64,000 nucleotides of DNA from Kangiella sp. HZ709. Its GTDB lineage: Bacteria > Pseudomonadota > Gammaproteobacteria > Enterobacterales > Kangiellaceae. Shown here piece by piece: positions 29,024-36,785 of the stretch. Position 1 is the first letter of the stretch; every line of letters starts with the position of its first letter. A model generated the notes under the pieces. That model was not told the DNA's origin. It saw only the letters and a list, made by a program, of their open reading frames with translations, and did no database searches. The stretch lies in contig NZ_WKJC01000001.1 of NCBI RefSeq assembly GCF_009674675.1, forward strand, positions 1,371,031 through 1,435,030, in the 5' to 3' direction. The position numbers and the translations under genes were made by a program.

Positions 29024-30263
29024 TCGGCATCTCTGCCAGCAACTGCAAGGCCGCCTCTTTGCCACTTCGAGCACCATCTTCATGGAAACCCCAACCCCAA
29101 TAGGCTCCGCAAAAATAACTATTGTTCTTACCCTGGATTAATTGCCTTCGTTTCTGAGCAGCCATAGTTTTTTGATTATATATTGGGTGAGAATAATTGA
29201 TTTTCTTCCAAACTTTATCGCTATCTATTAACTCTTCCATATTCAGACTAACAATAACTGGAACTTCTGTATCAAGCGATTGTAATAAGTTCATATAATA
29301 ACTTACGCGGCAAAGTTCGGTAGACTTCTCATCAACCAAGACACTCCAACTTGCCCAAGCACTCTTTTTATAAGGTAATACTTTAGGATCGTAATGCAGT
29401 AAAATAGTATTATCTTGATAATCAATATCACCTAACACCGAGCTCTCATCCGTAGATGGTGACTCCATCAAAGCTAGTGCTTGGTCAGAATGAGTAGCAA
29501 ATATTACTTTATCAAAACGCTCCACGCTATCTTGCAATTGGATCGCAACACCTTCTGAATCCCTAATAACACTCTTGATATGCACCCCAGTTCTAATCCC
29601 AAACTGAGCCCTTTCACTGATCTTTGCTAAATAGTTTTTTGAACCGCCAGCAATAGTTTTCCATACTGGACGGTCAAAAGCTTGTAGCATTTTATGATTG
29701 CTCATGAACGCTGCTAAAAATCTAGCAGGAAAATCCATAATTTTGGTCACATCCCCCGACCACAATGCGCAGGTCATAGGCACAATATGATTTTGGATAA
29801 AATTTTCTGAATAACGATTTTGCTTTAAATAATCGCCAAGACCAACATTATTATCCGTTGCAACCAGAGCTTTCATTTCTTTATAAAAACGAAATATCTC
29901 ACCAATCATTTTATAAAAGCTGGGTTTAACGAGATTACTTCTTTGACAAAACAATTGGTTTAATGAGGAAGCGTTATATTCAAGCCCATTAATACGATTT
30001 GACACTGCAAAGCTCATGTCACTGTCTTGATAATCCACTTGATACTTTTCTATTAATTCCATAAATGTGGGGTAATTATCGGGGTTGAATACAATAAATC
30101 CCGTATCGACATTTATTAATTTTCCATCCACTTCAATCGTCTGTGTATCTGCATGCCCCCCAATCCGGCTATCTTTCTCAAAGACAGTTACATTTGCTTG
30201 ATCCTGCAAATGACAAGCAGCGGATAAGCCAGATATACCACTACCGATAATAGCTATATTCAT
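29016..30263 (-). CDS. FAD-dependent amine-oxidase-like protein
   Basis: This is a flavoprotein of 415 residues with the Rossmann motif IIGSGISGLSAACHL at the N-terminus and the GGHADT region that follows in NAD(P)-binding amine oxidase-like proteins. A C-terminal FAD contact is suggested by YFCGAYWGWGFHEDG. Homologues occur with DUF1365 and CFA genes, so oxidation or saturation of a fatty acyl chain is plausible, but the substrate is unknown. It overlaps the desaturase stop by 4 bases (ATGA). Confidence 0.9.
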   Translation of the reverse strand: MNIAIIGSGISGLSAACHLQDQANVTVFEKDSRIGGHADTQTIEVDGKLINVDTGFIVFNPDNYPTFMELIEKYQVDYQDSDMSFAVSNRINGLEYNASSLNQLFCQRSNLVKPSFYKMIGEIFRFYKEMKALVATDNNVGLGDYLKQNRYSENFIQNHIVPMTCALWSGDVTKIMDFPARFLAAFMSNHKMLQAFDRPVWKTIAGGSKNYLAKISERAQFGIRTGVHIKSVIRDSEGVAIQLQDSVERFDKVIFATHSDQALALMESPSTDESSVLGDIDYQDNTILLHYDPKVLPYKKSAWASWSVLVDEKSTELCRVSYYMNLLQSLDTEVPVIVSLNMEELIDSDKVWKKINYSHPIYNQKTMAAQKRRQLIQGKNNSYFCGAYWGWGFHEDGARSGKEAALQLLAEMPNV

Positions 30264-31231
30264 GATGATAGCTCTTTTTTAACCTGTGCTGGGTCATGCT
30301 TTTTGATATCCCATACCAAGCCTAGTTGTTTCATACTCCATAGAGCGTAATAACTAAAGTCTAGCTCCCACCAATAAATTCCTTGTTTGGCCGAAGCGGG
30401 AAATTTATGGTGATTATTATGCCAGCCCTCTCCTAAGGTCAGTAAAGCGAGCAAAAAATTATTACGGCTATCATCGCCAGTATTAAAGCGCTTACTTCCC
30501 CAACAATGGGCAATAGAGTTGATACTGTAAGTAACATGCCCTAGTAATATGGTGGAGATAAAATAACCCCAGATCAGTATTTGCCAGGCAGTTACACCTT
30601 CTTCTGGTGAGTATGCCTGAAGGAGATAGCCGAGCATCAACATTAGAAACGCATAAATAATTGGCGGTAAAATATCAAAACGATCAAGCCACAACAATTC
30701 TTTAAATTTAGTGAGATCTTTAACCCGCTCATAATTAGTAGGAAAATTTTTCTTATTCAAAAACCACAACATATGACTCTTCCAAAAGCCTTTATTGGGA
30801 GAGTGACGATCATCGTCTTGATCAGAATGTTTATGGTGATGTCTATGGTGAGCCGCCCACCAAAGAGGGCCTCTTTGCGTAGCCGCCGTTCCTATGAAAC
30901 CAAAGAAGAACTGAACAAATCGATTGGTCTTAAAGCTCTTGTGCGAAAAGTAACGATGATAAAAAGCAGTTATAGCAAACATTCTAATTAGATAACTGGC
31001 AACGCAAACGATAAAAGCTGTCCAGCTGAAACCGACCGAGATGACAAAAAGGCAACTTAAATGCAAAAGTATATAAGGAATGACTCTAGCCCAGTCCACC
31101 TGGTCTAAATTATTGTTTTCTTTATCAAGGGCCGTAAGCTTGTTATCGAACCAGCTTTTCATAGGAATTAACACCAAATTTTTTGACAGACTAGCCAGCA
31201 TTCTGTGAATATGCTGTGAAACTCTATTCAC
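30260..31231 (-). CDS. Membrane acyl-CoA/acyl-lipid fatty acid desaturase
   Basis: This is a di-iron desaturase of the delta-9 type, 323 residues, that would place a cis double bond in an acyl chain. The three histidine boxes are HRYFSH, HHRHHH and HNNHH (in GEGWHNNHHKFP). About four membrane helices are visible. The GTG at 31231 gives the longest form, and an ATG ten codons later is also possible. It is the first gene of the eight-gene lipid operon and could make the substrate for the methyltransferases downstream. Confidence 0.92.
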   Translation of the reverse strand: MNRVSQHIHRMLASLSKNLVLIPMKSWFDNKLTALDKENNNLDQVDWARVIPYILLHLSCLFVISVGFSWTAFIVCVASYLIRMFAITAFYHRYFSHKSFKTNRFVQFFFGFIGTAATQRGPLWWAAHHRHHHKHSDQDDDRHSPNKGFWKSHMLWFLNKKNFPTNYERVKDLTKFKELLWLDRFDILPPIIYAFLMLMLGYLLQAYSPEEGVTAWQILIWGYFISTILLGHVTYSINSIAHCWGSKRFNTGDDSRNNFLLALLTLGEGWHNNHHKFPASAKQGIYWWELDFSYYALWSMKQLGLVWDIKKHDPAQVKKELSS

Positions 31232-31262
31232 GGCTTATTTACGACCTGAGGCCTATCATAAA

Positions 31263-31291
31263 TGACAGTTTCTACTCATGTAGAGTTATAA
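31263..31291 (+). promoter_or_regulatory. Promoter with inverted repeat in the spacer
   Basis: On the plus strand TGACAG (31263-31268) and TTATAA (31286-31291) are 17 bases apart and point to the lipoprotein gene at 31301. The spacer contains the perfect inverted repeat TCTAC-tcat-GTAGA at 31271-31284. A repeat placed between the -35 and -10 boxes suggests a repressor or MerR-type operator. The 69-base gap must also hold the desaturase promoter on the other strand. Confidence 0.55.
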
Positions 31292-31300
31292 AGGTTCATC

Positions 31301-31858
31301 GTGAAAATAACAATAGCTAGCTTTCTAATCAGTTTTCTCATTGGCTGTTCAAGCTCAGGAAATCATATGAAATATAATAATAGAGTTAATAATTATTTAT
31401 CAACTTCTCAGCAAATGCCAGGAACTCATTTGACCCAAGATATCCAGCAAAAATTTGAGCTTGTTTTCAGAGACTTCAAAACTGGTACTACTGCTGAGAA
31501 TATCAGGCACTTGTATGCAGAAGAGTTTTACTTCAATGATACTTTCAAAACGATTAACGACATTGATACTTTAATACATTATATGCAGGAAGCTGCAAAT
31601 AATGTTGAATCGACCGAAGTCGAGATTTTAGATGTTGTTAAAGGTGAAAAAGATTATTATTTACGTTGGTCTATGAGCATGAAATTCTCAGCAAAAGGAA
31701 CTCAAGTAGATTCTGTTTCAATTGGCATGACTCAATTGAGGTTTAATGCTGATGGCAAAGTAATTCTTCATCAAGATTATTGGGATGGCGCAGAAGGTTT
31801 CTATCAACACCTACCTTTTGTAGGATTTATGGTAAGAAAGGTTCGTGACTCTCTATGA
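31301..31858 (+). CDS. NTF2/SnoaL-like lipoprotein
   Basis: This is a 185-residue lipoprotein with lipobox FLIGC (cysteine at about 16). The mature domain has the alpha+beta pattern of the nuclear transport factor 2/SnoaL fold, with an N-terminal helix, then LYAEEFYFNDTFKTIND and DYYLRWSMSMKF. The family has many unrelated functions, so no reaction can be named. The GTG start is close to the promoter described above. It overlaps the next gene by 4 bases and so forms a two-gene unit divergent from the lipid operon. Confidence 0.75.
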   Translation: MKITIASFLISFLIGCSSSGNHMKYNNRVNNYLSTSQQMPGTHLTQDIQQKFELVFRDFKTGTTAENIRHLYAEEFYFNDTFKTINDIDTLIHYMQEAANNVESTEVEILDVVKGEKDYYLRWSMSMKFSAKGTQVDSVSIGMTQLRFNADGKVILHQDYWDGAEGFYQHLPFVGFMVRKVRDSL

Positions 31859-32415
31859 AATACAAGTTTCTTATTGTTATATTGTTATTCTTCACTCCAA
31901 CGGCTTTCAGTAAAGACAGGCTCCCTAGTTCGATTGTTGTCAATGAAAGGAACTTCAATAAATGTTCAGAGGTTCGGATTACTAAAGCACTCTTTTTTAA
32001 AATATTAGATTTAGGCTTATATGCTCCTGACTGCCAATCTTTCTCAAGTGTTTTTTCTAAGTCTGAAAAACTAATCCGCTTCAAATATTTACGAACTGTT
32101 ACTGGACAAGAATTCAAAGAAGGGGCTGAAGAATATCTAGGAAAAAATCTACCCAAGCAGAGATTAGAACAATGTCAAAAGCCTTTTAATAATCTCAACC
32201 AGTTATATAAAAATGTTAACGATGGTGACTTCTATCAGCTCATTCAAAGTAAAGATAATGCAATTAGCATAACTCTCAACAACCAATTAATTGGTTCTAT
32301 AGAAAACCCTGACTGCGCTATAGATTACTATCATATGTGGTTTGGCAAAGAATCCATGGATACTGGATTTCAAAAACTTATTAGAAAAGCAATTAAGAAT
32401 CAGAAAAAATCTTAA
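31855..32415 (+). CDS. Periplasmic chalcone-isomerase-like protein
   Basis: This is a 186-residue protein with a signal peptide (cleavage near AFS at about 19) and a chalcone-isomerase-like fold pattern. After the N-terminus come RITKALFFKILDLGLYAPDC and IRFKYLRTVTGQEF. True chalcone isomerases bind flavonoids, while the fold relatives in bacteria and plants include fatty-acid-binding proteins. That is attractive here given the lipid genes next door, but it is inference. It is convergent with the photolyase gene. Confidence 0.75.
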   Translation: MKYKFLIVILLFFTPTAFSKDRLPSSIVVNERNFNKCSEVRITKALFFKILDLGLYAPDCQSFSSVFSKSEKLIRFKYLRTVTGQEFKEGAEEYLGKNLPKQRLEQCQKPFNNLNQLYKNVNDGDFYQLIQSKDNAISITLNNQLIGSIENPDCAIDYYHMWFGKESMDTGFQKLIRKAIKNQKKS

Positions 32416-32449
32416 ATTATTCGTCTTTAAACACTAAGCTTCAACTCTA

Positions 32450-33850
32450 TTAGGCCAAAAGTTCCAGTGCAATTTTTCGAGCAGATTTATAATCTATTAC
32501 TGGCTCTGGATAACCGCAAGCTTTTCTCTGCTCTGATGTGGGAAAATGAATGTCTTTGTTATCCAGTTCAGATAATTCAGGTATGAACTTTTTAATAAAA
32601 GCTCCTTCCTGGTCAAATTTTTTTGATTGCGTGATTGGATTCATAATGCGAAAGTAGGGAACTGCATCGGAGCCCGTTGAAGCACACCACTGCCATCCCC
32701 CATTATTGGAAGCAAAATCTCCGTCAATTAATTGTTGCATAAAATGCTTTTCACCCCAGCGCCAATCCACCAGGCATAACTTAGTAAGAAACATTGATGC
32801 AATCATCCTTAAGCGATTGTGCATCCAGCCAGTTTGCTCGAGCTGTCTCATTGCGGCGTCTACGATTGGGAAGCCCGTTTTAGCTTGCTGCCAAGCTTGA
32901 AAACGCTTTACCCCTTCTTCATTTTCTAGCCAAGGTTCAGAGCGTTTTTTAAATGCTCCATGTTTACAAAGCCTTTCTACATTATCGATCATAATTTGAC
33001 GATAGAAATCACGCCAAATTAATTCAGACAACCAAACGTTGGATTGCCAATCCCTTAATCCTTCTTTGTCCATATGCGCAAGTAATTCAAGGACTAAGCC
33101 TTGCGCCGAAAGACTCCCAAGTGATAAGTACGGTGATAAGCCGCTGGTACCATTAATTGAAGGGATATCTCTCGCTTCTGGATATCGCGCCTGTTTCTTT
33201 AAGAATTTTTTTACCCGTTTATTTTGCGATGAATAATCGCAAGGCCACAAATCACGTCTATATTTTTCCTGGAGTTCAATATTTTCCTGGGGATACAGAT
33301 TAAGCTCCAGCGCTTGTTTTTTGAGCTTTGGTAATGTCACCGGCGGAGAATCATGAAAATGCTTTAGCCAAGCTCTCTTATAAGGTGTGAACACTTTATA
33401 GGGTTCACCTTTTAAGCTCGTTAATTGGTTTGGCTCTAAAATCAAATCTGAGTGATATTGATGAACACTTCTCCCAGATTTCTGTATCCCGGCTACTACA
33501 ATTTCATCCCGGTTTATTTCATTCAATAAATATTCATAGTTAAACCATAGGTCATTAACTTGATATTGCTCCATGATTATTTCAATGGCTTCTAACGAAC
33601 CACGAAAGTCATCTAATTCTATGTACAAAAGTGGAATCGAAAGCTTATTGAGTTCTATTCTCAGTTCTTTCAATATTGATTTTCTCAACCCAACTTTTGC
33701 AGATGATTCGTGATGTTTTCTATGCTGCTCCTTTGCTTCTAGATAAAGCCCTATTACAGGCCCTTGTTGTGCAGCAAAATATAACGCATGATTATTTGCA
33801 ACTCGTAAGTCTTGTCTAAACCATACGAGCTGTAAATTTGATTTGCTCAT
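32450..33850 (-). CDS. phrB: Deoxyribodipyrimidine photolyase
   Basis: This photolyase uses blue light to split cyclobutane pyrimidine dimers. The N-terminal antenna domain starts LQLVWFRQDLRVANNHAL, and the C-terminal FAD domain includes ELIWRDFYRQIM, FPIVDAAMRQLEQTGWMHNR, VDWRWGEKHFM and NNGGWQWCASTGSDA, all family signatures. Its 466 residues fit class I CPD photolyases. The ATG overlaps the preceding gene's end by 4 bases. Light-repair genes are recurrent members of clusters like the one to its left. Confidence 0.95.
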   Translation of the reverse strand: MSKSNLQLVWFRQDLRVANNHALYFAAQQGPVIGLYLEAKEQHRKHHESSAKVGLRKSILKELRIELNKLSIPLLYIELDDFRGSLEAIEIIMEQYQVNDLWFNYEYLLNEINRDEIVVAGIQKSGRSVHQYHSDLILEPNQLTSLKGEPYKVFTPYKRAWLKHFHDSPPVTLPKLKKQALELNLYPQENIELQEKYRRDLWPCDYSSQNKRVKKFLKKQARYPEARDIPSINGTSGLSPYLSLGSLSAQGLVLELLAHMDKEGLRDWQSNVWLSELIWRDFYRQIMIDNVERLCKHGAFKKRSEPWLENEEGVKRFQAWQQAKTGFPIVDAAMRQLEQTGWMHNRLRMIASMFLTKLCLVDWRWGEKHFMQQLIDGDFASNNGGWQWCASTGSDAVPYFRIMNPITQSKKFDQEGAFIKKFIPELSELDNKDIHFPTSEQRKACGYPEPVIDYKSARKIALELLA

Positions 33851-34803
33851 ATATAATTTCTTAGACCCAACTCTATGGGATGAGGATTTAAATAAGCCTG
33901 ATTGTTAATATACTCATTACCAAATTGCTTAATATAATGATTTAACAAGGTGATAGGCACAATTAAAGTGACAATCCCTTTACGATACTGTTCAATAACT
34001 TCAATCACTTCTTTTTTTGCCATCGAGGTTAAATCTCTCTTTAGGTAACCAAAAATATGGTAGAGAGTATTCACGTGTGACTTCATAGGAGCAATTCTTT
34101 TTAAGGCCCGCATAAATAAAGTCTCATATTCACTAACTATCTTGGCAAAACTTTTAGAGCCGTCATTCGCCACTAGCCGTCCTAATTCACGATATGCTTT
34201 ATAACTATGAGCCATAACTAAGTATTTATAGCGGCTATGGAATTTAATCAACATATTGATATCCATTTCCTTTAAAACCATCTCTTGCCACTCTTGATAA
34301 GCAAACACTCTAGTAATGAAATTCTCTCTTAGCCTTGGATCTTGCAATCGGCCCTCTTCCTCAACGGGTAATTCTGGTCTTAGCCTCATTAACTCCGCAA
34401 TGAAGATACCCTTTCCTTTGACATTAGAAGGGTTGCCATTCTCATGATATACCTTGACCCGCTCCATACCGCAGCTAGGTGAGTTTCTTATCACAATATA
34501 ACCACCAATGTGTCTTATGCCGGGCAGTGTTTTTTTTGCAAAATTTTTCAAATCCTCAGTGTAATCAATGCTGTGGTCATCAATCTGTTTCACTCTAATT
34601 TCATTATTCCCTTCCACTAAATGAATAGGTGGCCTAGGTGTTGGCATACCAATACCCATTTCTGGGCAAATTGGTTGATATTCAAACCAATCATTCATGA
34701 TATCTAGGCAATATTTTGAGCGTTTGTGGCCGCCATCGTATCTAACCTTGTTACCAACAAGGCAAGAACTTATACCGATTTTAATTTTTTTCATAATGTT
34801 CAT
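33847..34803 (-). CDS. DUF523-DUF1722 fusion protein (YbgA-like)
   Basis: This 318-residue protein joins an N-terminal DUF523 (cysteines in GISSCLVGNKVRYDGG, QPICPEMG and NSPSCGMERV) to a C-terminal DUF1722 of the YbgA type (FHSRYKYLVMAHS). The cysteines suggest a metal or cluster site. Such fusions commonly precede photolyase genes. The ATG at 34803 has AAGGAAG at good spacing; the longer frame to 34863 adds 20 non-conserved residues. The exact function is unknown. Confidence 0.88.
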   Translation of the reverse strand: MNIMKKIKIGISSCLVGNKVRYDGGHKRSKYCLDIMNDWFEYQPICPEMGIGMPTPRPPIHLVEGNNEIRVKQIDDHSIDYTEDLKNFAKKTLPGIRHIGGYIVIRNSPSCGMERVKVYHENGNPSNVKGKGIFIAELMRLRPELPVEEEGRLQDPRLRENFITRVFAYQEWQEMVLKEMDINMLIKFHSRYKYLVMAHSYKAYRELGRLVANDGSKSFAKIVSEYETLFMRALKRIAPMKSHVNTLYHIFGYLKRDLTSMAKKEVIEVIEQYRKGIVTLIVPITLLNHYIKQFGNEYINNQAYLNPHPIELGLRNYI

Positions 34804-34909
34804 TCTGAGACTTCCTTGTGAAGCTTTCGTGAAAAATTCACATTCTTTCAACTTACTTTTCACCCTCTAGCTGAGAAATTGATTGCTCTAATTCATTAGG
34901 AGGTCATTT

Positions 34910-36253
34910 ATGTCTTTCAAACAACTTTTGCTAGCTTTTTCCAGCTTAGCAATCGTCACGGCTTGCAGTGACGACAACGACTTAGTTTTACCTGTTCCTA
35001 AAACCAATATTCAAGTAGTGCATGCTTCACAAGATGCGCCTGCTGTTAATATTCTCGTAAATGGTGAAAACACCATCGCTGATTTGGATTTCGCCAATGC
35101 TTCATCCAGAATAGAGTTGGATGCCGCAACATATTCTGTTCAAGTAGATGGCATTACACCTGAAGACGATGTTGCTGTCATTGGTCCTGTAGATTTAGAT
35201 TTGGCTGAAGATCAGCTATACACAGCGGTTGCATTGAACGAAACAGTATCGATCGAACCAGTTATCTTGTCTCAAGCTAATGCCACTCCACCAACCGGTC
35301 AATTGACACTACAAGTATTACATGCGGCATCAAATGCACCAACTGTAGACGTTTATTTAACTGCACCCGGTACCGACATTAATACTGAATCTCCAACCAC
35401 TACGCTCGCGTTCAAAGATAACCTCTCACCAACAGATATAGATGCTGGCGATTATCAAATTCGTATTACCCCTACAGGAAGTAAAACGGTGGTTTATGAT
35501 AGTGGCACTGTAACCTTGCCCGCTGGATTATTACTAAACGTACTTGCTGTTACCAATACGGGGCCTGGCGACAATCCTGTTAACTTAATAGCTACTACAC
35601 CAGATGGAAATCTTACTTTACTAGATTCAGCGAACTCCACCGACCTTAGAGTATTTCATTTATCGCCTGACGCTCCAGCAGTAGACATTATTGTTAACGA
35701 TGGTTTCGCAACTCCACTACTATCCGACGTTGCTTTCCCTAACTTCTCCGGCTTTTTAACGGTTCCTGCTGATACTTATAATGTTAAAGTAGTTCCTACA
35801 GGCACTACAACTCCTGTAGTTATTGATGCTGACTTAACGTTAGAAGCAGCAACTAATTATTCGGTACTGGCTGTCAATAATTTAACCAACATAGAACCAT
35901 TAGTCATTTCTGATCAAATTCGTCCTATTGCTACAGAAGCGCAACTTAGAATTGTCCACGCTTCTCCAACTGCCGGCTTGGTTGACTTATATTTGGTAGC
36001 TCCAGCCACAGATATTACATCACTTGAGGCGAATTTCAGAGGTGTCGACTTTAAGCAAGATACAGGTATTTTATCGTTAGCTGCTGGTGACTATGACGTG
36101 ATCGTTACTCCTACCGGCAGTAAAACCCCAGCCATAGGTCCCGCAGCGATTACATTAAATGCGGGCGGCGTTTATACCATAATTGCCAGAGACAATGCTG
36201 GCGGCGGCGCACCATTAAATGTTGTACTAGCTGACGACTTTGTTACCCAATAA
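34910..36253 (+). CDS. DUF4397 repeat lipoprotein
   Basis: This is a 447-residue exported lipoprotein (lipobox IVTAC, cysteine at about 19). Four beta-rich repeats begin with the same kind of phrase, namely VVHASQDAPAVNI, VLHAASNAPTVDVYL, VFHLSPDAPAVDI and IVHASPTAGLVDLYL. Each continues to a YxVxVxPTG-type strand, which is the DUF4397 pattern. The composition is acidic and poor in lysine, typical of surface or secreted beta-sandwich proteins. AGGAGG precedes the ATG. The role is unknown. Confidence 0.88.
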   Translation: MSFKQLLLAFSSLAIVTACSDDNDLVLPVPKTNIQVVHASQDAPAVNILVNGENTIADLDFANASSRIELDAATYSVQVDGITPEDDVAVIGPVDLDLAEDQLYTAVALNETVSIEPVILSQANATPPTGQLTLQVLHAASNAPTVDVYLTAPGTDINTESPTTTLAFKDNLSPTDIDAGDYQIRITPTGSKTVVYDSGTVTLPAGLLLNVLAVTNTGPGDNPVNLIATTPDGNLTLLDSANSTDLRVFHLSPDAPAVDIIVNDGFATPLLSDVAFPNFSGFLTVPADTYNVKVVPTGTTTPVVIDADLTLEAATNYSVLAVNNLTNIEPLVISDQIRPIATEAQLRIVHASPTAGLVDLYLVAPATDITSLEANFRGVDFKQDTGILSLAAGDYDVIVTPTGSKTPAIGPAAITLNAGGVYTIIARDNAGGGAPLNVVLADDFVTQ

Positions 36254-36265
36254 AGTCTAGTTATA

Positions 36266-36291
36266 AAAAAGGCCTCTTACGAGGCCTTTTT
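36266..36291. terminator. Bidirectional terminator between the DUF4397 gene and greA
   Basis: This is a perfect 11-base stem, AAAAAGGCCTC and GAGGCCTTTTT, with a TTAC loop. It lies between two convergent genes and has T runs for both directions. Confidence 0.92.
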
Positions 36292-36302
36292 ACTTTCCAT
36301 AC

Positions 36303-36785
36303 TCATATATAAAGCACTTCTGCTATTTCATACTCAACCGCACCGCCTGGTGTTTGAATGTTAGCAATATCGCCTTCTTCTTTGCCAATCAGACCACGAG
36401 CGATAGGTGAATTAACAGAAATTTTTCCTGCTTTTAAATCTGCTTCATCATCACCGACGATTTGGTACTGAATTTCATCGGCATTACTATCGTCCATATT
36501 AATCAAAACTACCGTTGCACCAAAAATAACTTTACCATTATTAGTGATTTTGCTGATATCGATAATTTGAGCATTGCCAAGCTTTCCTTCAATATCTTGA
36601 ATTCGCCCTTCAGCAAAACCTTGCTGTTCGCGCGCTGCATGATACTCAGCATTTTCTTTTAAATCACCGTGTTCTCTTGCTTCAGCAATTGCTGCTACAA
36701 TTCTTGGGCGAACCACTTTTTTCAACTCTTCTAGCTCGGCTTGTAGCGCCTCAGCGCCTTTTGCCGTCATTGGTACTCTGTTCAT
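36303..36785 (-). CDS. greA: Transcription elongation factor GreA
   Basis: GreA enters the RNA polymerase secondary channel and stimulates transcript cleavage to rescue backtracked complexes. The acidic tip of the N-terminal coiled coil is [18 protein letters not shown], and the C-terminal globular domain ends [15 protein letters not shown]. Its 160 residues are typical. It overlaps the carB stop by 4 bases, a coupling found across gammaproteobacteria. Confidence 0.97.
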   Translation of the reverse strand: MNRVPMTAKGAEALQAELEELKKVVRPRIVAAIAEAREHGDLKENAEYHAAREQQGFAEGRIQDIEGKLGNAQIIDISKITNNGKVIFGATVVLINMDDSNADEIQYQIVGDDEADLKAGKISVNSPIARGLIGKEEGDIANIQTPGGAVEYEIAEVLYI

